A DNA stretch of 36,825 nt from an uncultured Pelagibacteraceae bacterium (GCA_902533775.1 CACANA010000008.1:1-36825), one strand, 5' to 3'; counted from the first letter of the stretch, positions 7,159-17,574 are shown. Notes: a model not told the origin generated them from the letters alone. Made by a program: numbers and translations.

Positions 7159-8369
7159 TGAAAAGAGTAGTTGTAACAGGACTTGGTGTAGTTTCATGTT
7201 TAGGAAATAATCAAGATGAAGTTTATCAATCATTAGTTAACACAAAATCAGGAATAACATTTTCTGAGGAATACAAAGAACATAATTTGAAGAGTCATGT
7301 TCATGGTAAACCTAATATCAAGTTAGAGGATTACATTGATAGAAAAGTTATTCGGTTTATGGGTGCTGGCTCAGCATATAATTATGTTGCTATGAGTGAA
7401 GCAGTTAAAGACTCTGGGTTAGAAGAAAATGAGGTTAGTAATATTTCAACTGGGATGGTAATGGGATCTGGAGGGCCATCAATTGAAAATGTTATTTTAG
7501 CATCAGATAAGACTAGAGAAAAAAATCCAAAAAAAATGGGTCCATTTATAGTTCCAAGAACAATGGCAAGTACTGCTTCTGCTACTCTAGCAGTTCCATT
7601 TAAAATAAAAGGCACTAATTACACAATAAGTTCTGCATGCGCAACGAGTGGTCATTGTATTGGTAATGCAATGGAACTTATTCAATTAGGAAAACAAAAT
7701 ATTATTTTTGCAGGTGGTAGTGATGAGGTTCATTTTGCAATGACTGCAATGTTTGATGCAATGACTGCGCTATCATCAAAATATAACGATACCCCTGAAA
7801 AAGCTTCAAGACCATATGATAAAACAAGAGATGGTTTTGTAATTGCTGGTGGAGGTGGAGTTCTTGTTTTAGAAGAGTACGAACATGCCAAAGCAAGAGG
7901 TGCTAAAATATACGCAGAATTAACCGGATATGGAGCAACATCAGATGGCTATGATATGGTTGCACCATCTGGTGAGGGAGCGGTGAGATGTATGAAAATG
8001 GCTCTAGCAACTTCAAAAAATAAAATTGACTATATTAATACCCACGGGACATCAACACCTGTAGGAGATATTACAGAATTAAAAGCAGTGGGTGAGGCTT
8101 TCCCAGACTATAAACCTAAAATAAGTTCAACAAAATCTTTGTCAGGTCATTCATTAGGTGCAACTTCAGTTCACGAAGCAATCTACAGTTTGATAATGAT
8201 GAAAAACAATTTTATTTCAGCGTCAGCAAATATTTCAGAAATGGATGATGAAGCAAAAAACTATCCGATTGTTACACAAGTTGAAAAAGACGTAAATTTA
8301 AATGCAATTATGTCTAACAGTTTTGGTTTTGGTGGAACTAATGCAACATTAGTGTTTGAGAAAGTTTAG
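7158..8369 (+). CDS. fabB: Beta-ketoacyl-ACP synthase I
   Basis: Condensing enzyme that elongates acyl-ACP, including the cis-3-decenoyl product of FabA. It has 403 residues. The Cys-His-His triad is intact: Cys161 in [10 protein letters not shown], His296 in [11 protein letters not shown] and His331 in [11 protein letters not shown], with the closing [12 protein letters not shown] motif. Placement between fabA and fabI and the family pattern favour FabB over FabF. It starts within the fabA stop codon, and fabI begins 4 bp after its own stop. Confidence 0.96.
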   Translation: MKRVVVTGLGVVSCLGNNQDEVYQSLVNTKSGITFSEEYKEHNLKSHVHGKPNIKLEDYIDRKVIRFMGAGSAYNYVAMSEAVKDSGLEENEVSNISTGMVMGSGGPSIENVILASDKTREKNPKKMGPFIVPRTMASTASATLAVPFKIKGTNYTISSACATSGHCIGNAMELIQLGKQNIIFAGGSDEVHFAMTAMFDAMTALSSKYNDTPEKASRPYDKTRDGFVIAGGGGVLVLEEYEHAKARGAKIYAELTGYGATSDGYDMVAPSGEGAVRCMKMALATSKNKIDYINTHGTSTPVGDITELKAVGEAFPDYKPKISSTKSLSGHSLGATSVHEAIYSLIMMKNNFISASANISEMDDEAKNYPIVTQVEKDVNLNAIMSNSFGFGGTNATLVFEKV

Positions 8370-8373
8370 ATCT

Positions 8374-9159
8374 ATGAGTTTAATGAAGGGAAAAAAAGGT
8401 CTTATCATGGGCGTTGCCAATGAGAGATCAATTGCATGGGGTATATCTCAAAAACTTGCTGAAGCTGGAGCAGAGTTAGCTTTTACATATTTAGGTGATG
8501 CTTTAAAAAAAAGAGTTGTTCCACTTGCAGAAAAATTAAATTCAAATGTAACATTTAGCTGTGATGTAGAAAAAAAAGAAGAAGTTGTAAAACTTTTTGA
8601 AGATATAAAAAATCAATGGGGAGAAATTGATTTTGTTGTACATGCAATTGCATTTTCTGATAAGTCCGAGTTATCAGGAGAATATTTAAATACAACTAGA
8701 GAAAACTTTTTAAGAAGTATGCTAATATCTTGTTTTTCATTTACTGAAGTTGCTAGAGAGGCATCTAAAATAATGAAGCAAGGTGGTAGTATGATTACTT
8801 TGAGTTATGAGGCAAATAAAGCCATACCTAATTATAATGTTATGGGAGTTTGTAAAGCTGCGTTGGAGTCTAGTGTTAAATATCTTGCGAGGGATCTAGG
8901 AGCAAAGAATATTAGAGTTAATGCAATAAGTGCGGGACCAATTAAAACTCTAGCAGCATCTGCTATTGGGGATGCTAAATTTCTTTACAAGTGGAATGCC
9001 GATCATTCATTTTTGAAAAGAAATGTTGATAACCTTGACGTTGGCAATTCAGCATTATATCTTTTAAGCAATATGGCAAGTGGTGTAACAGGTGAAATAC
9101 ACTACGTGGATGCGGGATACAATAAAGTTGGAATGCCTGATCCAAAAAATATGACTTAA
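8374..9159 (+). CDS. fabI: Enoyl-ACP reductase (NADH)
   Basis: Reduces trans-2-enoyl-ACP in the last step of each fatty acid elongation cycle. It is a short-chain dehydrogenase of 261 residues from the ATG at 8374. The FabI-specific nucleotide loop GVANERSIAWGI (13-24) is present, as is the Tyr-x6-Lys active site (Tyr154 and Lys161 in NYNVMGVCKAAL), with Tyr145 in the position of the second conserved tyrosine. A TTG further upstream, inside fabB (8356), is in frame but would add six unconserved residues. It is the third gene of the fabABI operon. Confidence 0.96.
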   Translation: MSLMKGKKGLIMGVANERSIAWGISQKLAEAGAELAFTYLGDALKKRVVPLAEKLNSNVTFSCDVEKKEEVVKLFEDIKNQWGEIDFVVHAIAFSDKSELSGEYLNTTRENFLRSMLISCFSFTEVAREASKIMKQGGSMITLSYEANKAIPNYNVMGVCKAALESSVKYLARDLGAKNIRVNAISAGPIKTLAASAIGDAKFLYKWNADHSFLKRNVDNLDVGNSALYLLSNMASGVTGEIHYVDAGYNKVGMPDPKNMT

Positions 9160-9169
9160 GTTTTATTTT

Positions 9170-9886
9170 GTGAAATTTAAAATAGAAATAAAAAAAATAA
9201 TTTTTATAATTTTAGTCTATTCTTTTTTTTTTAGTATTTCGTACTCTAAAAGTTATAGAATTGGAGATAAATTAGAAGGAGATATAGAATTTTACAAAAA
9301 ATATAAATTTGAATTACCACCAGGTAATTGGATTGTTGGAGATAAATATGCTTATGAATATTACAGTATTACCTCTAAAGGTTATATATTATTAAAATTA
9401 AAAGACAAAAAAGCTATTGAAATTTTTTCTATCAGTGAACTTGATACAGGACCTAGATTTCAAAATGTCGTTAATGATGTTCTATATACAGTAGTGTTTA
9501 AAAATAGATATGATGGTTGCTATGAAAAACCTGAATATTTTATTTTAGAGTTTTTTGCTAAAGGATCTACTCATAATTGTTTTTGGATAGGGCATGACGA
9601 TGTTTATAAGGAATTATTCAATCCTGATGATCCAAATTTAAGAGGTGTATACGCTCAATTCAAAGGATGGTTAAGGGATACAGGTGTGCAGCTTCCACAA
9701 GTCGCAATTGGAAGTAAGCATAGCTATTTTTCAAGGCTAACAGGTGGAAAATGGTTTGTAATTACTCACGCTTATGATCCAGAGGCTATGGGTGCTCCTA
9801 AAAGTAAATTTATAAACGAAGATAGGTCAGAGTATCATAAGTTTAACATTTCAAACTATCCTGAACATAAAAAAAATCATGGATAA
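9170..9886 (+). CDS. Exported protein of unknown function
   Basis: A 238-residue protein with a GTG start 10 bp after fabI. A lysine-rich N-terminus and hydrophobic stretch (about 9-25, IIFIILVYSFFFSIS), followed by SYSKSY, make a plausible signal peptide, so it should be periplasmic or outer-membrane associated. There is no lipobox. The mature part is rich in aromatic and charged residues and has two cysteines, in DGCYEKPEY and THNCFWIGH, that could form a disulfide. Later segments include YAQFKGWLRDTGVQLPQV and GGKWFVITHAYDPEA. I recognise no family. Its last codons overlap the next gene by 8 bp. Confidence 0.75.
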   Translation: MKFKIEIKKIIFIILVYSFFFSISYSKSYRIGDKLEGDIEFYKKYKFELPPGNWIVGDKYAYEYYSITSKGYILLKLKDKKAIEIFSISELDTGPRFQNVVNDVLYTVVFKNRYDGCYEKPEYFILEFFAKGSTHNCFWIGHDDVYKELFNPDDPNLRGVYAQFKGWLRDTGVQLPQVAIGSKHSYFSRLTGGKWFVITHAYDPEAMGAPKSKFINEDRSEYHKFNISNYPEHKKNHG

Positions 9887-10115
9887 AGTAATATCTTTAG
9901 GTGCAAAAAGACATAAAAAATTTGAACTAGAAGTTAGGGCAAAAGAACGTCATAAATTAAATTTAGATAATTATATTTCAAGCTTAGGTATTGAGAATAA
10001 TTTTACTTCAAATAAAGATATATTATCTCAAATAAATAAATTGAATGAATTATATAATTCAGGAGTATTAACTAAAGAAGAGTTTGAAAAAGCAAAAAAG
10101 AAAATTCTTAACTAA
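9879..10115 (+). CDS. SHOCT-like short C-terminal domain protein
   Basis: A 78-residue soluble protein. The last 31 residues (SQINKLNELYNSGVLTKEEF onward) fit the SHOCT motif: a leucine-rich helix, a GVLTKEEFE turn, and a second lysine-rich helix. SHOCT domains usually end larger proteins; the N-terminal half here is charged and unrecognised. It overlaps the exported protein gene by 8 bp and the DUF4149 gene by one base, suggesting translational coupling. No function can be inferred. Confidence 0.72.
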   Translation: MDKVISLGAKRHKKFELEVRAKERHKLNLDNYISSLGIENNFTSNKDILSQINKLNELYNSGVLTKEEFEKAKKKILN

Positions 10116-10504
10116 TGATATTACAAATTAGTATTTATCTAATTGTTATTATATTGGGAATAATGCTCTTTTTTTCTTTTGTCGTGGCACCTGTTACTTT
10201 CACCGCATTAAATGAGGAAAATGCTAGAAAATTTATAAGAAAAATATTTCCTTATTACTATACTGTTAATTTAGCTATAAGTGTTTTAGTTTTAATTTTA
10301 TTTATAATTCTAAAAATTTTTTTCTTAGATTTTTATTTAATTTTGAGTGTTGTGGGATTATTTGCTGTATCAAATTTTATACTAATGCCACTGATAAATA
10401 AGTTCAGAGATGAAAAACAGGATAAAAAATTTAAACAATTACACTTTGTTTCTGTGGTGATAAATTTTGTTCAAATGATTTTGTTGGTAATTGTCTTAAT
10501 TTAA
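10115..10504 (+). CDS. DUF4149 membrane protein
   Basis: A 129-residue protein with four hydrophobic segments (about 4-28, 47-70, 72-90 and 107-128). It contains the DUF4149-like stretch FSFVVAPVTFTALNEENARK followed by IRKIFPYYYTVNL, which resembles the FVAP...R..FP.YY pattern of that family. Function unknown. It is the last gene of the fabABI-downstream run. Its stop overlaps the stop of the convergent small membrane protein by 4 bp. Confidence 0.7.
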   Translation: MILQISIYLIVIILGIMLFFSFVVAPVTFTALNEENARKFIRKIFPYYYTVNLAISVLVLILFIILKIFFLDFYLILSVVGLFAVSNFILMPLINKFRDEKQDKKFKQLHFVSVVINFVQMILLVIVLI

Positions 10505-10650
10505 AAAGAATTAGTAATGCCTAAGCCAACAGCAATAAAAATACCTAACCAAATTAAACCTTTAAAAAAAAATGCAAAACTACCAAGTAATAAATACCTT
10601 CCGTATTTATTTTTCTGAAGTTCAAACTTAAAGTTTTTTAAAAGCTTCAC
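10501..10650 (-). CDS. Small membrane protein, 49 aa
   Basis: A short GTG-started ORF in the gap between the DUF4149 and rhodanese genes. It begins (V/M)KLLKNFKFELQKNKYGRYL and ends in a single membrane helix, LLLGSFAFFFKG then LIWLGIFIAVGLGI. The positively charged N-terminus followed by a hydrophobic helix suggests a membrane protein with its N-terminus inside. An AGAG lies just before the GTG. It follows the rhodanese gene by 27 bp on the same strand, so it may be the last gene of the nusA-pnp operon. No family recognised. Confidence 0.55.
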   Translation of the reverse strand: MKLLKNFKFELQKNKYGRYLLLGSFAFFFKGLIWLGIFIAVGLGITNSF

Positions 10651-10677
10651 TCTATTATAATTTATTACAATTATTTT

Positions 10678-11040
10678 TTACTTGATCTTTTCCCACTCTT
10701 TCATACCACCAGTGATATTTTTGACATTTTTAACCCCCATATCCTTCATAGTTTTGGTTGCTAATGTTCCTTGTCCACCAACACCACAAAAAACTACATA
10801 TTCTTTATCAGGATTATTTTTGAACATATCATTTTCAAGAGGACTTCCTTCTGCTAAATAAAATTCTAATAAACCTCTGTCTAAGTGAATTGCATTACCG
10901 ATCGTACCTTTTGAAAAGCTCTCTTTATCCCTAACATCGATAAATTGAACATTTGGGTCATTTAGCTTTTCTTTTGCATCACTAGCGCTGATATTTTCAA
11001 TCTCATTGCTCACGCTCATTAAATCATCAAATTTTTTCAT
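10678..11040 (-). CDS. Single-domain rhodanese-like sulfurtransferase
   Basis: A 120-residue rhodanese domain. The sequence FIDVRDKESFSKGTIGNAIHL (from residue 33) is the typical opening, and Cys85 in FCGVGGQGTLATKTM heads the active loop. It ends with ITGGMKEWEKIK, as in many single-domain rhodaneses. The protein should move sulfane sulfur, but the acceptor cannot be read. It lies 15 bp after pnp on the same strand. A coupling to the E1-like enzyme at 1432 is possible but only a guess. Confidence 0.88.
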   Translation of the reverse strand: MKKFDDLMSVSNEIENISASDAKEKLNDPNVQFIDVRDKESFSKGTIGNAIHLDRGLLEFYLAEGSPLENDMFKNNPDKEYVVFCGVGGQGTLATKTMKDMGVKNVKNITGGMKEWEKIK

Positions 11041-11055
11041 ATTTCTCCTATAATT

Positions 11056-13128
11056 TTATAGTGCGGCTTGTTTAATTGATAACTTAACTTTACCTCTATC
11101 AAATCCAATTACTTTAACTTTAACTTCATCACCTTCTTTTACTACATCAGTTACTTTGCCGACTCTTTTATCAGCAAGCTCTGATATATGAACAAGGCCA
11201 TCCTGTTTTCCTAGGAAATTAACAAACGCACCAAACTCCATAATTTTCATTACTTTTCCATTGTAAATTTTATTGAGTTCAGCTTTAGCAGTTAAGTCTT
11301 TAATCATTTGCAGAGCTTTGTTTCTTGATTCCTCATCTGGAGCAGCTACTGTAACTTCACCTTCGTCATTGATGTCAACTTTGGCACCAGATAACTCAAC
11401 TATTTCTCTTATAGTTGCTCCACCTTTTCCAATGACTGTAGCGATATCTTTCTTATCTACAGTAATTTTCTCCATCTTAGGAGTATGTTTTCCAACATCT
11501 TCCCTTGATTTAGATAAAGCTTTATTCATTTCACCAAGAATGTGAATTCTTCCATCTTTTGCTTGTTTTAAGGCTTGCTCCATAATTTCAAATGTTATAC
11601 CTGTAATTTTAATGTCCATTTGAAGAGATGTTATTCCGTCTTTAGTTCCAGCAACTTTAAAGTCCATATCACCTAGGTGATCTTCATCTCCAAGAATATC
11701 TGAAAGTACGCTGAAGTCATCTCCTTCTTTAATTAATCCCATTGCAATACCAGCAACTGGTTCTTTTATTGGCACGCCTGCATCCATCAAAGCTAAAGAT
11801 GAACCACAAACAGTCGCCATAGAGGAAGAACCGTTTGACTCAGTTATCTCTGATACAATTCTAAATGTGTAGGGAAAACTCTCTTTAGAAGGCAAAGAAG
11901 AATTTATTGCTCTCCAAGCTAATTTTCCATGACCTATTTCTCTTCTTCCAGTACCTATTCTACCAGTCTCTCCAACAGAAAAAGGTGGAAAATTATAATG
12001 AAGCATAAACCTTTCTTTTTGTAATCCTTCAAGACTCTCTATTTTTTGCTCATCATCAGATGTACCAAGTGTAGTTGTAACTATTGCTTGAGTTTCTCCT
12101 CGAGTAAACAAAGCAGAACCATGAACTCTTGGAAGAATTCCAACTTCACACATAATTGGCCTAACATCTGCAAGACCTCTACCATCAATTCTATTTTTAT
12201 TTTTTAGAATATCTGTTCTGACAATCCTTTTTTCTAAATTTTTAAGCTCAGAATTTACGTCAAGATGGGTATAATTCTCATCTTCTTCATAAAGCTTTTT
12301 TGCTTTATCAGTTATTTCTGAGATTAAATTCGATCTTTCTTGTTTATCTTTTATTGAAAATGCTTTTTTAAGTTCCTCGGTAAATTCGCTTTCCAATTTA
12401 TTTTTTACTTCTGAAAGATCTTTTTTCTCAACTATCCAATCAGGTTTTTTGCATTCTTTGGCTAGTTCCTCTATCATTTCAATTACTGGAACAAATCCTT
12501 CATGGCCGAACTTAACAGCATTTAACATTTCTTCCTCAGTTAAACCACTTGCCTCGGACTCAACCATTAAAACTGCATCTTTTGTTCCTGCTACTACAAG
12601 ATCAAGTTTTGAGTCTTTAAGCTCTGCTTTAGTAGGATTAAGAATGTATTTCCCTTTAATAAAGCCAACTCTAGACGCACCGACAGGGCCTAAAAATGGC
12701 ATTCCTGAAATTGCTAACGCAGCCGATGAGGCAATAATTGATAAAATATCTGCTTCATTTTCTTTATCGTAAGATATTACTGTTGGTAGTACCTGAACTT
12801 CGTTTTTAAATTCATCTGGGAAAAGTGGTCTGATAGGTCTGTCAATCAATCTTGAAATTAAAGTCTCACTATCCGTTGGTCTTGCTTCTCTCTTAAAATA
12901 TCCACCTGGAATTTTACCAGCTGCGTAATATTTTTCTTGATAATTTACTGACAACGGAAAGTAATCCATATCTGGATTAACTTTTTTTGCTCCAACTGCA
13001 GTTGCCAAAACAACTGTTTCTCCACATTGTGCTATGATAGCACCATCTGCTTGTCTTGCTATTTTACCTGTTTCTAAACTAATCTTTTTCCCTGCTACTT
13101 CTATTTCTTTCTTTACAACTTTAAACAT
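11056..13128 (-). CDS. pnp: Polynucleotide phosphorylase
   Basis: 3'-to-5' phosphorolytic exoribonuclease, part of the RNA degradation machinery. Its 690 residues are typical. In order it has a first RNase PH-like domain (about 10-140), a helical linker, the second, catalytic RNase PH domain (about 310-520), a KH domain with [12 protein letters not shown] (GXXG loop), and an S1 domain ending GLVHISEL...[18 protein letters not shown]. The ATG immediately follows the rpsO stop with no spacer, so the structured pnp leader used for RNase III-dependent autocontrol in enteric bacteria cannot exist in this gap. Confidence 0.98.
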   Translation of the reverse strand: MFKVVKKEIEVAGKKISLETGKIARQADGAIIAQCGETVVLATAVGAKKVNPDMDYFPLSVNYQEKYYAAGKIPGGYFKREARPTDSETLISRLIDRPIRPLFPDEFKNEVQVLPTVISYDKENEADILSIIASSAALAISGMPFLGPVGASRVGFIKGKYILNPTKAELKDSKLDLVVAGTKDAVLMVESEASGLTEEEMLNAVKFGHEGFVPVIEMIEELAKECKKPDWIVEKKDLSEVKNKLESEFTEELKKAFSIKDKQERSNLISEITDKAKKLYEEDENYTHLDVNSELKNLEKRIVRTDILKNKNRIDGRGLADVRPIMCEVGILPRVHGSALFTRGETQAIVTTTLGTSDDEQKIESLEGLQKERFMLHYNFPPFSVGETGRIGTGRREIGHGKLAWRAINSSLPSKESFPYTFRIVSEITESNGSSSMATVCGSSLALMDAGVPIKEPVAGIAMGLIKEGDDFSVLSDILGDEDHLGDMDFKVAGTKDGITSLQMDIKITGITFEIMEQALKQAKDGRIHILGEMNKALSKSREDVGKHTPKMEKITVDKKDIATVIGKGGATIREIVELSGAKVDINDEGEVTVAAPDEESRNKALQMIKDLTAKAELNKIYNGKVMKIMEFGAFVNFLGKQDGLVHISELADKRVGKVTDVVKEGDEVKVKVIGFDRGKVKLSIKQAAL

Positions 13129-13377
13129 TTACTTCCTTAAATTTAATTTTGATATTACTTCTTTATAAGACTCCATTTTATTTTTCTTTAAATAGTCTAA
13201 TAATTTTTTTCTTCTATTTACCGCTCTTAAAAGTCCAACAGATGAGTGTTTATCTTTTTTGAACTGTTTAATATGTTTAGATAAGTTCTCAATTTTATCT
13301 GTTAGTTGAGCAACTTGAACTTCTGAAGAACCAGTATCCTTGTCATGGATTGCTAGTTCTTTTGCTTTATTTGCCAT
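13129..13377 (-). CDS. rpsO: 30S ribosomal protein S15
   Basis: Binds the central domain of 16S rRNA early in 30S assembly. It has 82 residues, several shorter at the N-terminus than the E. coli 89-residue form. The conserved DTGSSEVQVAQLTDKI, KHSSVGLLRAVNRRKKLLDYL and terminal KLNLRK segments are all there. It is placed between rbfA (9 bp upstream) and pnp (0 bp downstream). In many relatives truB lies between rbfA and rpsO; here it is absent. Confidence 0.97.
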   Translation of the reverse strand: MANKAKELAIHDKDTGSSEVQVAQLTDKIENLSKHIKQFKKDKHSSVGLLRAVNRRKKLLDYLKKNKMESYKEVISKLNLRK

Positions 13378-13386
13378 TTTTTTTCC

Positions 13387-13752
13387 TTACTTATTTGTTT
13401 GTTTGATTAAATTTTCAATTTTTTCTGCATAATCAAAAGAGTCATCTTTTACAAAAAATAGTTTTGGTAAGAACTTCATCACTATTTTTTTTGATAAAAC
13501 TTTTCTGATTACAAATGAAAATTCTTTTAATTTAGTAACGACTTCTTCAGTATCTTTTCCACCTAAAGGCATTACAAAAATTTTTGCTGTTTTTAAATCT
13601 GAAGACATTCTAACTTCAGTAACTGTTATTTCTTTTGTAGATAAATTTGGTAATTTTGCTTCATCTCTTATAAATAACATTCCTAATGCTTGTTTGATCA
13701 TTTCACCAACTCTTAGTTGTCTTTGGGTAACTGGTTTTCCTAAGTTAGTCAT
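13387..13752 (-). CDS. rbfA: Ribosome-binding factor A
   Basis: A 30S maturation factor that acts on the 5' end of 16S rRNA. It has 121 residues with a single KH-like fold. RQLRVGEMIKQAL, then VTEVRMSSDLKTAKIFVMPL and IRKVLSKKIVMKFLPKLFFVKDDS, match the family throughout. The start shares one base with the infB stop, so the two are coupled, as in the usual nusA-infB-rbfA order. Confidence 0.96.
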   Translation of the reverse strand: MTNLGKPVTQRQLRVGEMIKQALGMLFIRDEAKLPNLSTKEITVTEVRMSSDLKTAKIFVMPLGGKDTEEVVTKLKEFSFVIRKVLSKKIVMKFLPKLFFVKDDSFDYAEKIENLIKQTNK

Positions 13753-15971
13753 TATATCGTTCTCTCTGTTATTGTAGAATTATATGCTTCAATTACGTCA
13801 TTTTTCTGAAAATCAACAAAATCCTTAAGTGTTATTCCACACTCTAAACCAGCAGACACCTGCTTAGTTTGATTTTTTTCTCTAAATATTGATCCAATTT
13901 TTCCATTGAAAATAATTGCCCCATCTCTAATAACTCTTGCATTAGAGTCTTGGGTAATTTCTCCGTCTGTCACTTTAGAACCTGCAACTTTACCCACTTT
14001 TGAAACTTTAAATATCTCCAGTATCTCTGCTGTTCCAATAATTTTTTCGTCTACTTCTGGAGTTAATAGACCAGACATTTTACTTTTTATGAAATCTAAG
14101 ACTTCATAAATAATATTAAAACTGAATATAGAAATTTTTTCCTGGTCAGCTCTTTTTTTTGCTTCTTTGCTAGGTTTTACATTGAAGGCTATAATTACAG
14201 CATTAGATGCTTTAGCTAAGGTAACATCAGTCTCGGTAACCATTCCTATATCTGACAAAAGAATTTTTGGTTTTACCTCATCATGTTTAATTTGATTAAT
14301 AGCATTTTTAATTGCTTCTGAAGAACCATGAACATCTGATTTTATTATAATATTTAGTTCTTCAGACGATGTATCTTTAAATGCAGAATCTTGAGTTACA
14401 AAAGACATTGGATTTTTGCTCTCCTTTGCTTCCTGTATTCTACCTTCACAAAGGGTTTTTGCCTCTTTTTCACTCTTTAAAACTATAAAATCATCACCTG
14501 ATTTTGCTGCTCCGTTAATACCTAATATCTCAATTGGTGTTGCGGGTTCTGCTTTTTCAATTTGTTTTCCTTGATCGTTTATAATAGCTCTCACTTTTCC
14601 CCATTTTAAACCACTTACAAAATAATCACCCTTGTTTAGAGTTCCGGCTGTAACTATTACATTTGCAATTGGTCCTCTTCCAATATCAATTTTGGACTCT
14701 AAAACAATTCCTTTTGCATCAGTATCAAAGTCAGTTTTTAAATCCAATATTTCGGCTTGTAAAATTACACTCTCAACTAACTTTTCTAAATTTTGATTTG
14801 TTTTTGTGGATATCTCTACCATGAGTACATCCCCTGACAAATCTTCTGCTATTAACTCATATTCTAAAAGCTGGTTTTTAATTTTTTGAGGATCGGCATC
14901 AGGAAGGTCACACTTATTTATTGCTACAACAATTGGTACTTTAGCAGCTTTTGCATGTTTAATTGACTCTATTGTTTGTGGCTTTACACCATCATCAGCA
15001 GCAACAACTAAAATTACAATATCTGTTAATTTTGAGCCTCTTGCTCGCATTTCTGTAAATGCAGCATGACCAGGAGTGTCGATAAAAGTGATTTTATTTT
15101 TTTTATGTGTAATTTGATATGCTCCAATGTGTTGAGTAATGCCTCCAAACTCACCAGATACAACATTGGCTTTTCTTAAAACATCTAAAACAGATGTTTT
15201 ACCATGATCCACGTGGCCCATTACTGTTACTATGGGTGCTCTGCTTTTTAGATTTTGTGTTTTAATCTCTTTAATTTTATCTAAAATTTCCTCGGCTTTT
15301 TCTTCTTTAACAGGGTTATGTCCAAATTCTTTAACTAAGTATTCTGCAGTATCTGCGTCAATTGTATGATTAATAGTAACTGTTACTCCCATTCCCATCA
15401 AATGTTTGATTATACTACTTGATTGCTCAGCCATTCTGTTTGCTAATTCTCTAATAGTAATAACCTCAGGTATGTTAATATCTCTTTTTACCGGTTTAAA
15501 GTTCTCTTTTGTTTCTTCTTGATTTAATAATCTATTTTCCTTCTGCTTTGCCCTTTTCAAAGAGGCTAAACTTCTCGACCTTATTCCAATATCGTCTCCG
15601 CTTAATGCCCGTGAAACGGTCAACTTGAGCTCTCTTCTTTTACCGCCCTGTTTATTAAGTTTATTTTCTTTTTGGACATTTTCACCTTTTAATCTTCTTG
15701 TTGCTCTTTGTTCTGCCAGCTTTCTTTTTTCAAAATCAGATGTGATTGGTGATGAAGGTTTAGAAAAGTTTGTTTTTTTTGGAATAAAAGTGCTTTGTGA
15801 TTTATTGTCTACTGGTCTTGCTCCTCTAGAAAAATTTGTTTTACCTCCAAATCTTGGAGATCTTTTCTCTATTACAACTGTATTCTTTGATTGAGACTTA
15901 GCTTGTTCAATACTGTTAATTGTCTTTTTGGAAGCTCCAGAAATTGATAACTTTAATTTTTTCTTTTCCAT
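13752..15971 (-). CDS. infB: Translation initiation factor IF-2
   Basis: GTPase that brings initiator tRNA to the 30S subunit and promotes subunit joining. It has 739 residues, shorter than the E. coli protein because the basic N-terminal region (1-165) is compact. The IF2_N segment (about 168-220, [11 protein letters not shown]) comes before the G domain: GHVDHGKT (252-259), DTPGHAAF and NKCD. Then come domain II and the C-terminal initiator-tRNA-binding domain with [20 protein letters not shown]. It lies 10 bp after nusA. Confidence 0.98.
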   Translation of the reverse strand: MEKKKLKLSISGASKKTINSIEQAKSQSKNTVVIEKRSPRFGGKTNFSRGARPVDNKSQSTFIPKKTNFSKPSSPITSDFEKRKLAEQRATRRLKGENVQKENKLNKQGGKRRELKLTVSRALSGDDIGIRSRSLASLKRAKQKENRLLNQEETKENFKPVKRDINIPEVITIRELANRMAEQSSSIIKHLMGMGVTVTINHTIDADTAEYLVKEFGHNPVKEEKAEEILDKIKEIKTQNLKSRAPIVTVMGHVDHGKTSVLDVLRKANVVSGEFGGITQHIGAYQITHKKNKITFIDTPGHAAFTEMRARGSKLTDIVILVVAADDGVKPQTIESIKHAKAAKVPIVVAINKCDLPDADPQKIKNQLLEYELIAEDLSGDVLMVEISTKTNQNLEKLVESVILQAEILDLKTDFDTDAKGIVLESKIDIGRGPIANVIVTAGTLNKGDYFVSGLKWGKVRAIINDQGKQIEKAEPATPIEILGINGAAKSGDDFIVLKSEKEAKTLCEGRIQEAKESKNPMSFVTQDSAFKDTSSEELNIIIKSDVHGSSEAIKNAINQIKHDEVKPKILLSDIGMVTETDVTLAKASNAVIIAFNVKPSKEAKKRADQEKISIFSFNIIYEVLDFIKSKMSGLLTPEVDEKIIGTAEILEIFKVSKVGKVAGSKVTDGEITQDSNARVIRDGAIIFNGKIGSIFREKNQTKQVSAGLECGITLKDFVDFQKNDVIEAYNSTITERTI

Positions 15972-15981
15972 TTTTCATCTC

Positions 15982-17535
15982 TCAGTCTTTATAAACAATG
16001 TCTCTTGCAGACATAATTAAATCATCTGCTTCTTTTTTTGAAAGAGCAAAATCCTCTAAATACCCCTTTATTCGTACCCTTTCACCCTTAACAATATCGT
16101 AACCACCAGTCAATTCATCAGAAGCTAAATCCGCAAAATCGTTTAATGTTAATATCTTTTGTTCTCCAAGCGTAAGAAGCATTCCCGGTGTTAGACCCTT
16201 GTGGTTAATTAAATCGTTTTCTAAGCCCAAATTTTTAATTCTATTTGCTATTTCTTCTTGGTCTTTTTGATAAAATTCTTTAGCTCTTTCTATTAACTCT
16301 TTTGCTGTTTCCTCTTCTATTCCCTCAATTTTCATTAAGGCTTCAGGATTACTATCTTTAATATCATCAATAGATGAAAACCCTTCTGCAACAAGTAACT
16401 GCCCCAATGTTTCATCTAACTCCAAATTTTTTACAAAATTATCTGTCTTCTCTTTAAACTCTATTTGTCTTCTTTCAGAATCCTCTTGATCGGTCATAAT
16501 ATTAATTTCATAATTCATCAATTTTGTTGCCAGTCTAACATTTTGACCTCTTCTACCAATTGCTTTACTGAGATTTTCCTCTGTTAAAATAACATCTAGT
16601 TTTCTTCCCTCCTCATCTACATTCACTCTCTGTACTTCAGCAGGTGATAAAGCATTTGCAACGATTACCGCTGGATCTTCAGACCAATTTACAATATCAA
16701 TTTTTTCTCCTTGAAGTTCATTTACAACAGCTTGAACTCTACTTCCTCGCATACCTACACATGCACCGACAGGATCTAAGGAAGTATCAATTGCTTTGAC
16801 ACAAATTTTAGCTCGACTACCTGGATCTCTTGAAGATGATTTAATCTCTATTAGTCCATCATAAATTTCTGGAACCTCTTGTATAAATAATTTTTCCATA
16901 AATTTCGGATGTGCTCTTGACAAGAATATTTGTTGACCTCTTGGCTCTCTCCTTACATCTAAGCAATAAGCTTTTACTCTGTCGCCTGCTTTAATATTTT
17001 CTCTCGGTATCATTTCATTTTTTTGTATTATTGCTTCAGTTCTTCCAAGATCAACAATTACATTTCCAAACTCTAATCTTTTAACTATGCCGCTCAAGAT
17101 AGTATCAATTTTATCTTTGAAATCGTTGTATTGTCTCTCTCTTTCAGCTTCTCTTACATTGAAACTAATTACTTGTTTCGCAGTTTGAGCAGCTATTCTT
17201 CCAAAATCAAATGATGGTAATGGTTGTAAAACCTCATCTCCAATTTGTTTTCCATTATTATTTTCATTAAGCTTAATTGCATCATCTAGCGTTATTTCTA
17301 AATTAGAGTTTTCTGGATTTTCTACTATTAACAGCTTTCTAAATATTCCAATATCACCACTTTCTCTATCAATTTCAACTTTAATTTCGTTTTCAGATCC
17401 AAATTTAGATTTAGCTGCTTTAGCAATACCATTTTCCATCGATCCAATTATTAACTCTTTATCAATCGATTTTTCTAAAGCTACTGCTTCTGCTATTCTT
17501 ATTAATTCTAGTTTATCTGCTCTTCTATTTAACAT
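15982..17535 (-). CDS. nusA: Transcription termination/antitermination factor NusA
   Basis: RNA polymerase-binding factor that modulates pausing, intrinsic termination and antitermination. It has 517 residues from the ATG at 17535; a longer reading frame upstream runs through the terminator hairpin and is not likely to be translated. Domains in order are the N-terminal RNAP-binding domain (1-120), S1 (about 120-190, with SGIVKRLEFGNVIVDLG), two KH domains (the second with AIGRRGQNVRLA), and C-terminal helix-hairpin-helix repeats (about 345 to the end). rimP, usual just upstream, is missing; metK is there instead. A strong terminator-like hairpin sits within 40 bp of the start codon. Confidence 0.96.
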   Translation of the reverse strand: MLNRRADKLELIRIAEAVALEKSIDKELIIGSMENGIAKAAKSKFGSENEIKVEIDRESGDIGIFRKLLIVENPENSNLEITLDDAIKLNENNNGKQIGDEVLQPLPSFDFGRIAAQTAKQVISFNVREAERERQYNDFKDKIDTILSGIVKRLEFGNVIVDLGRTEAIIQKNEMIPRENIKAGDRVKAYCLDVRREPRGQQIFLSRAHPKFMEKLFIQEVPEIYDGLIEIKSSSRDPGSRAKICVKAIDTSLDPVGACVGMRGSRVQAVVNELQGEKIDIVNWSEDPAVIVANALSPAEVQRVNVDEEGRKLDVILTEENLSKAIGRRGQNVRLATKLMNYEINIMTDQEDSERRQIEFKEKTDNFVKNLELDETLGQLLVAEGFSSIDDIKDSNPEALMKIEGIEEETAKELIERAKEFYQKDQEEIANRIKNLGLENDLINHKGLTPGMLLTLGEQKILTLNDFADLASDELTGGYDIVKGERVRIKGYLEDFALSKKEADDLIMSARDIVYKD

Positions 17536-17547
17536 TTTATTAATCCT

Positions 17548-17574
17548 AAAAAAAAATGGGCCGAGGCCCATTTT
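17548..17574 (-). terminator. Intrinsic terminator or attenuator between metK and nusA
   Basis: On the minus strand AAAATGGGCC and GGCCCATTTT pair as a 10-bp hairpin around a 2-base centre (17553-17574), followed by a run of nine T (17548-17556 read in reverse). It is by far the most G+C-rich stretch in the neighbourhood. It ends 12 bp before the nusA ATG, and the T run reaches the AGGA ribosome-binding site, so it can end metK transcripts and attenuate nusA. Confidence 0.85.
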
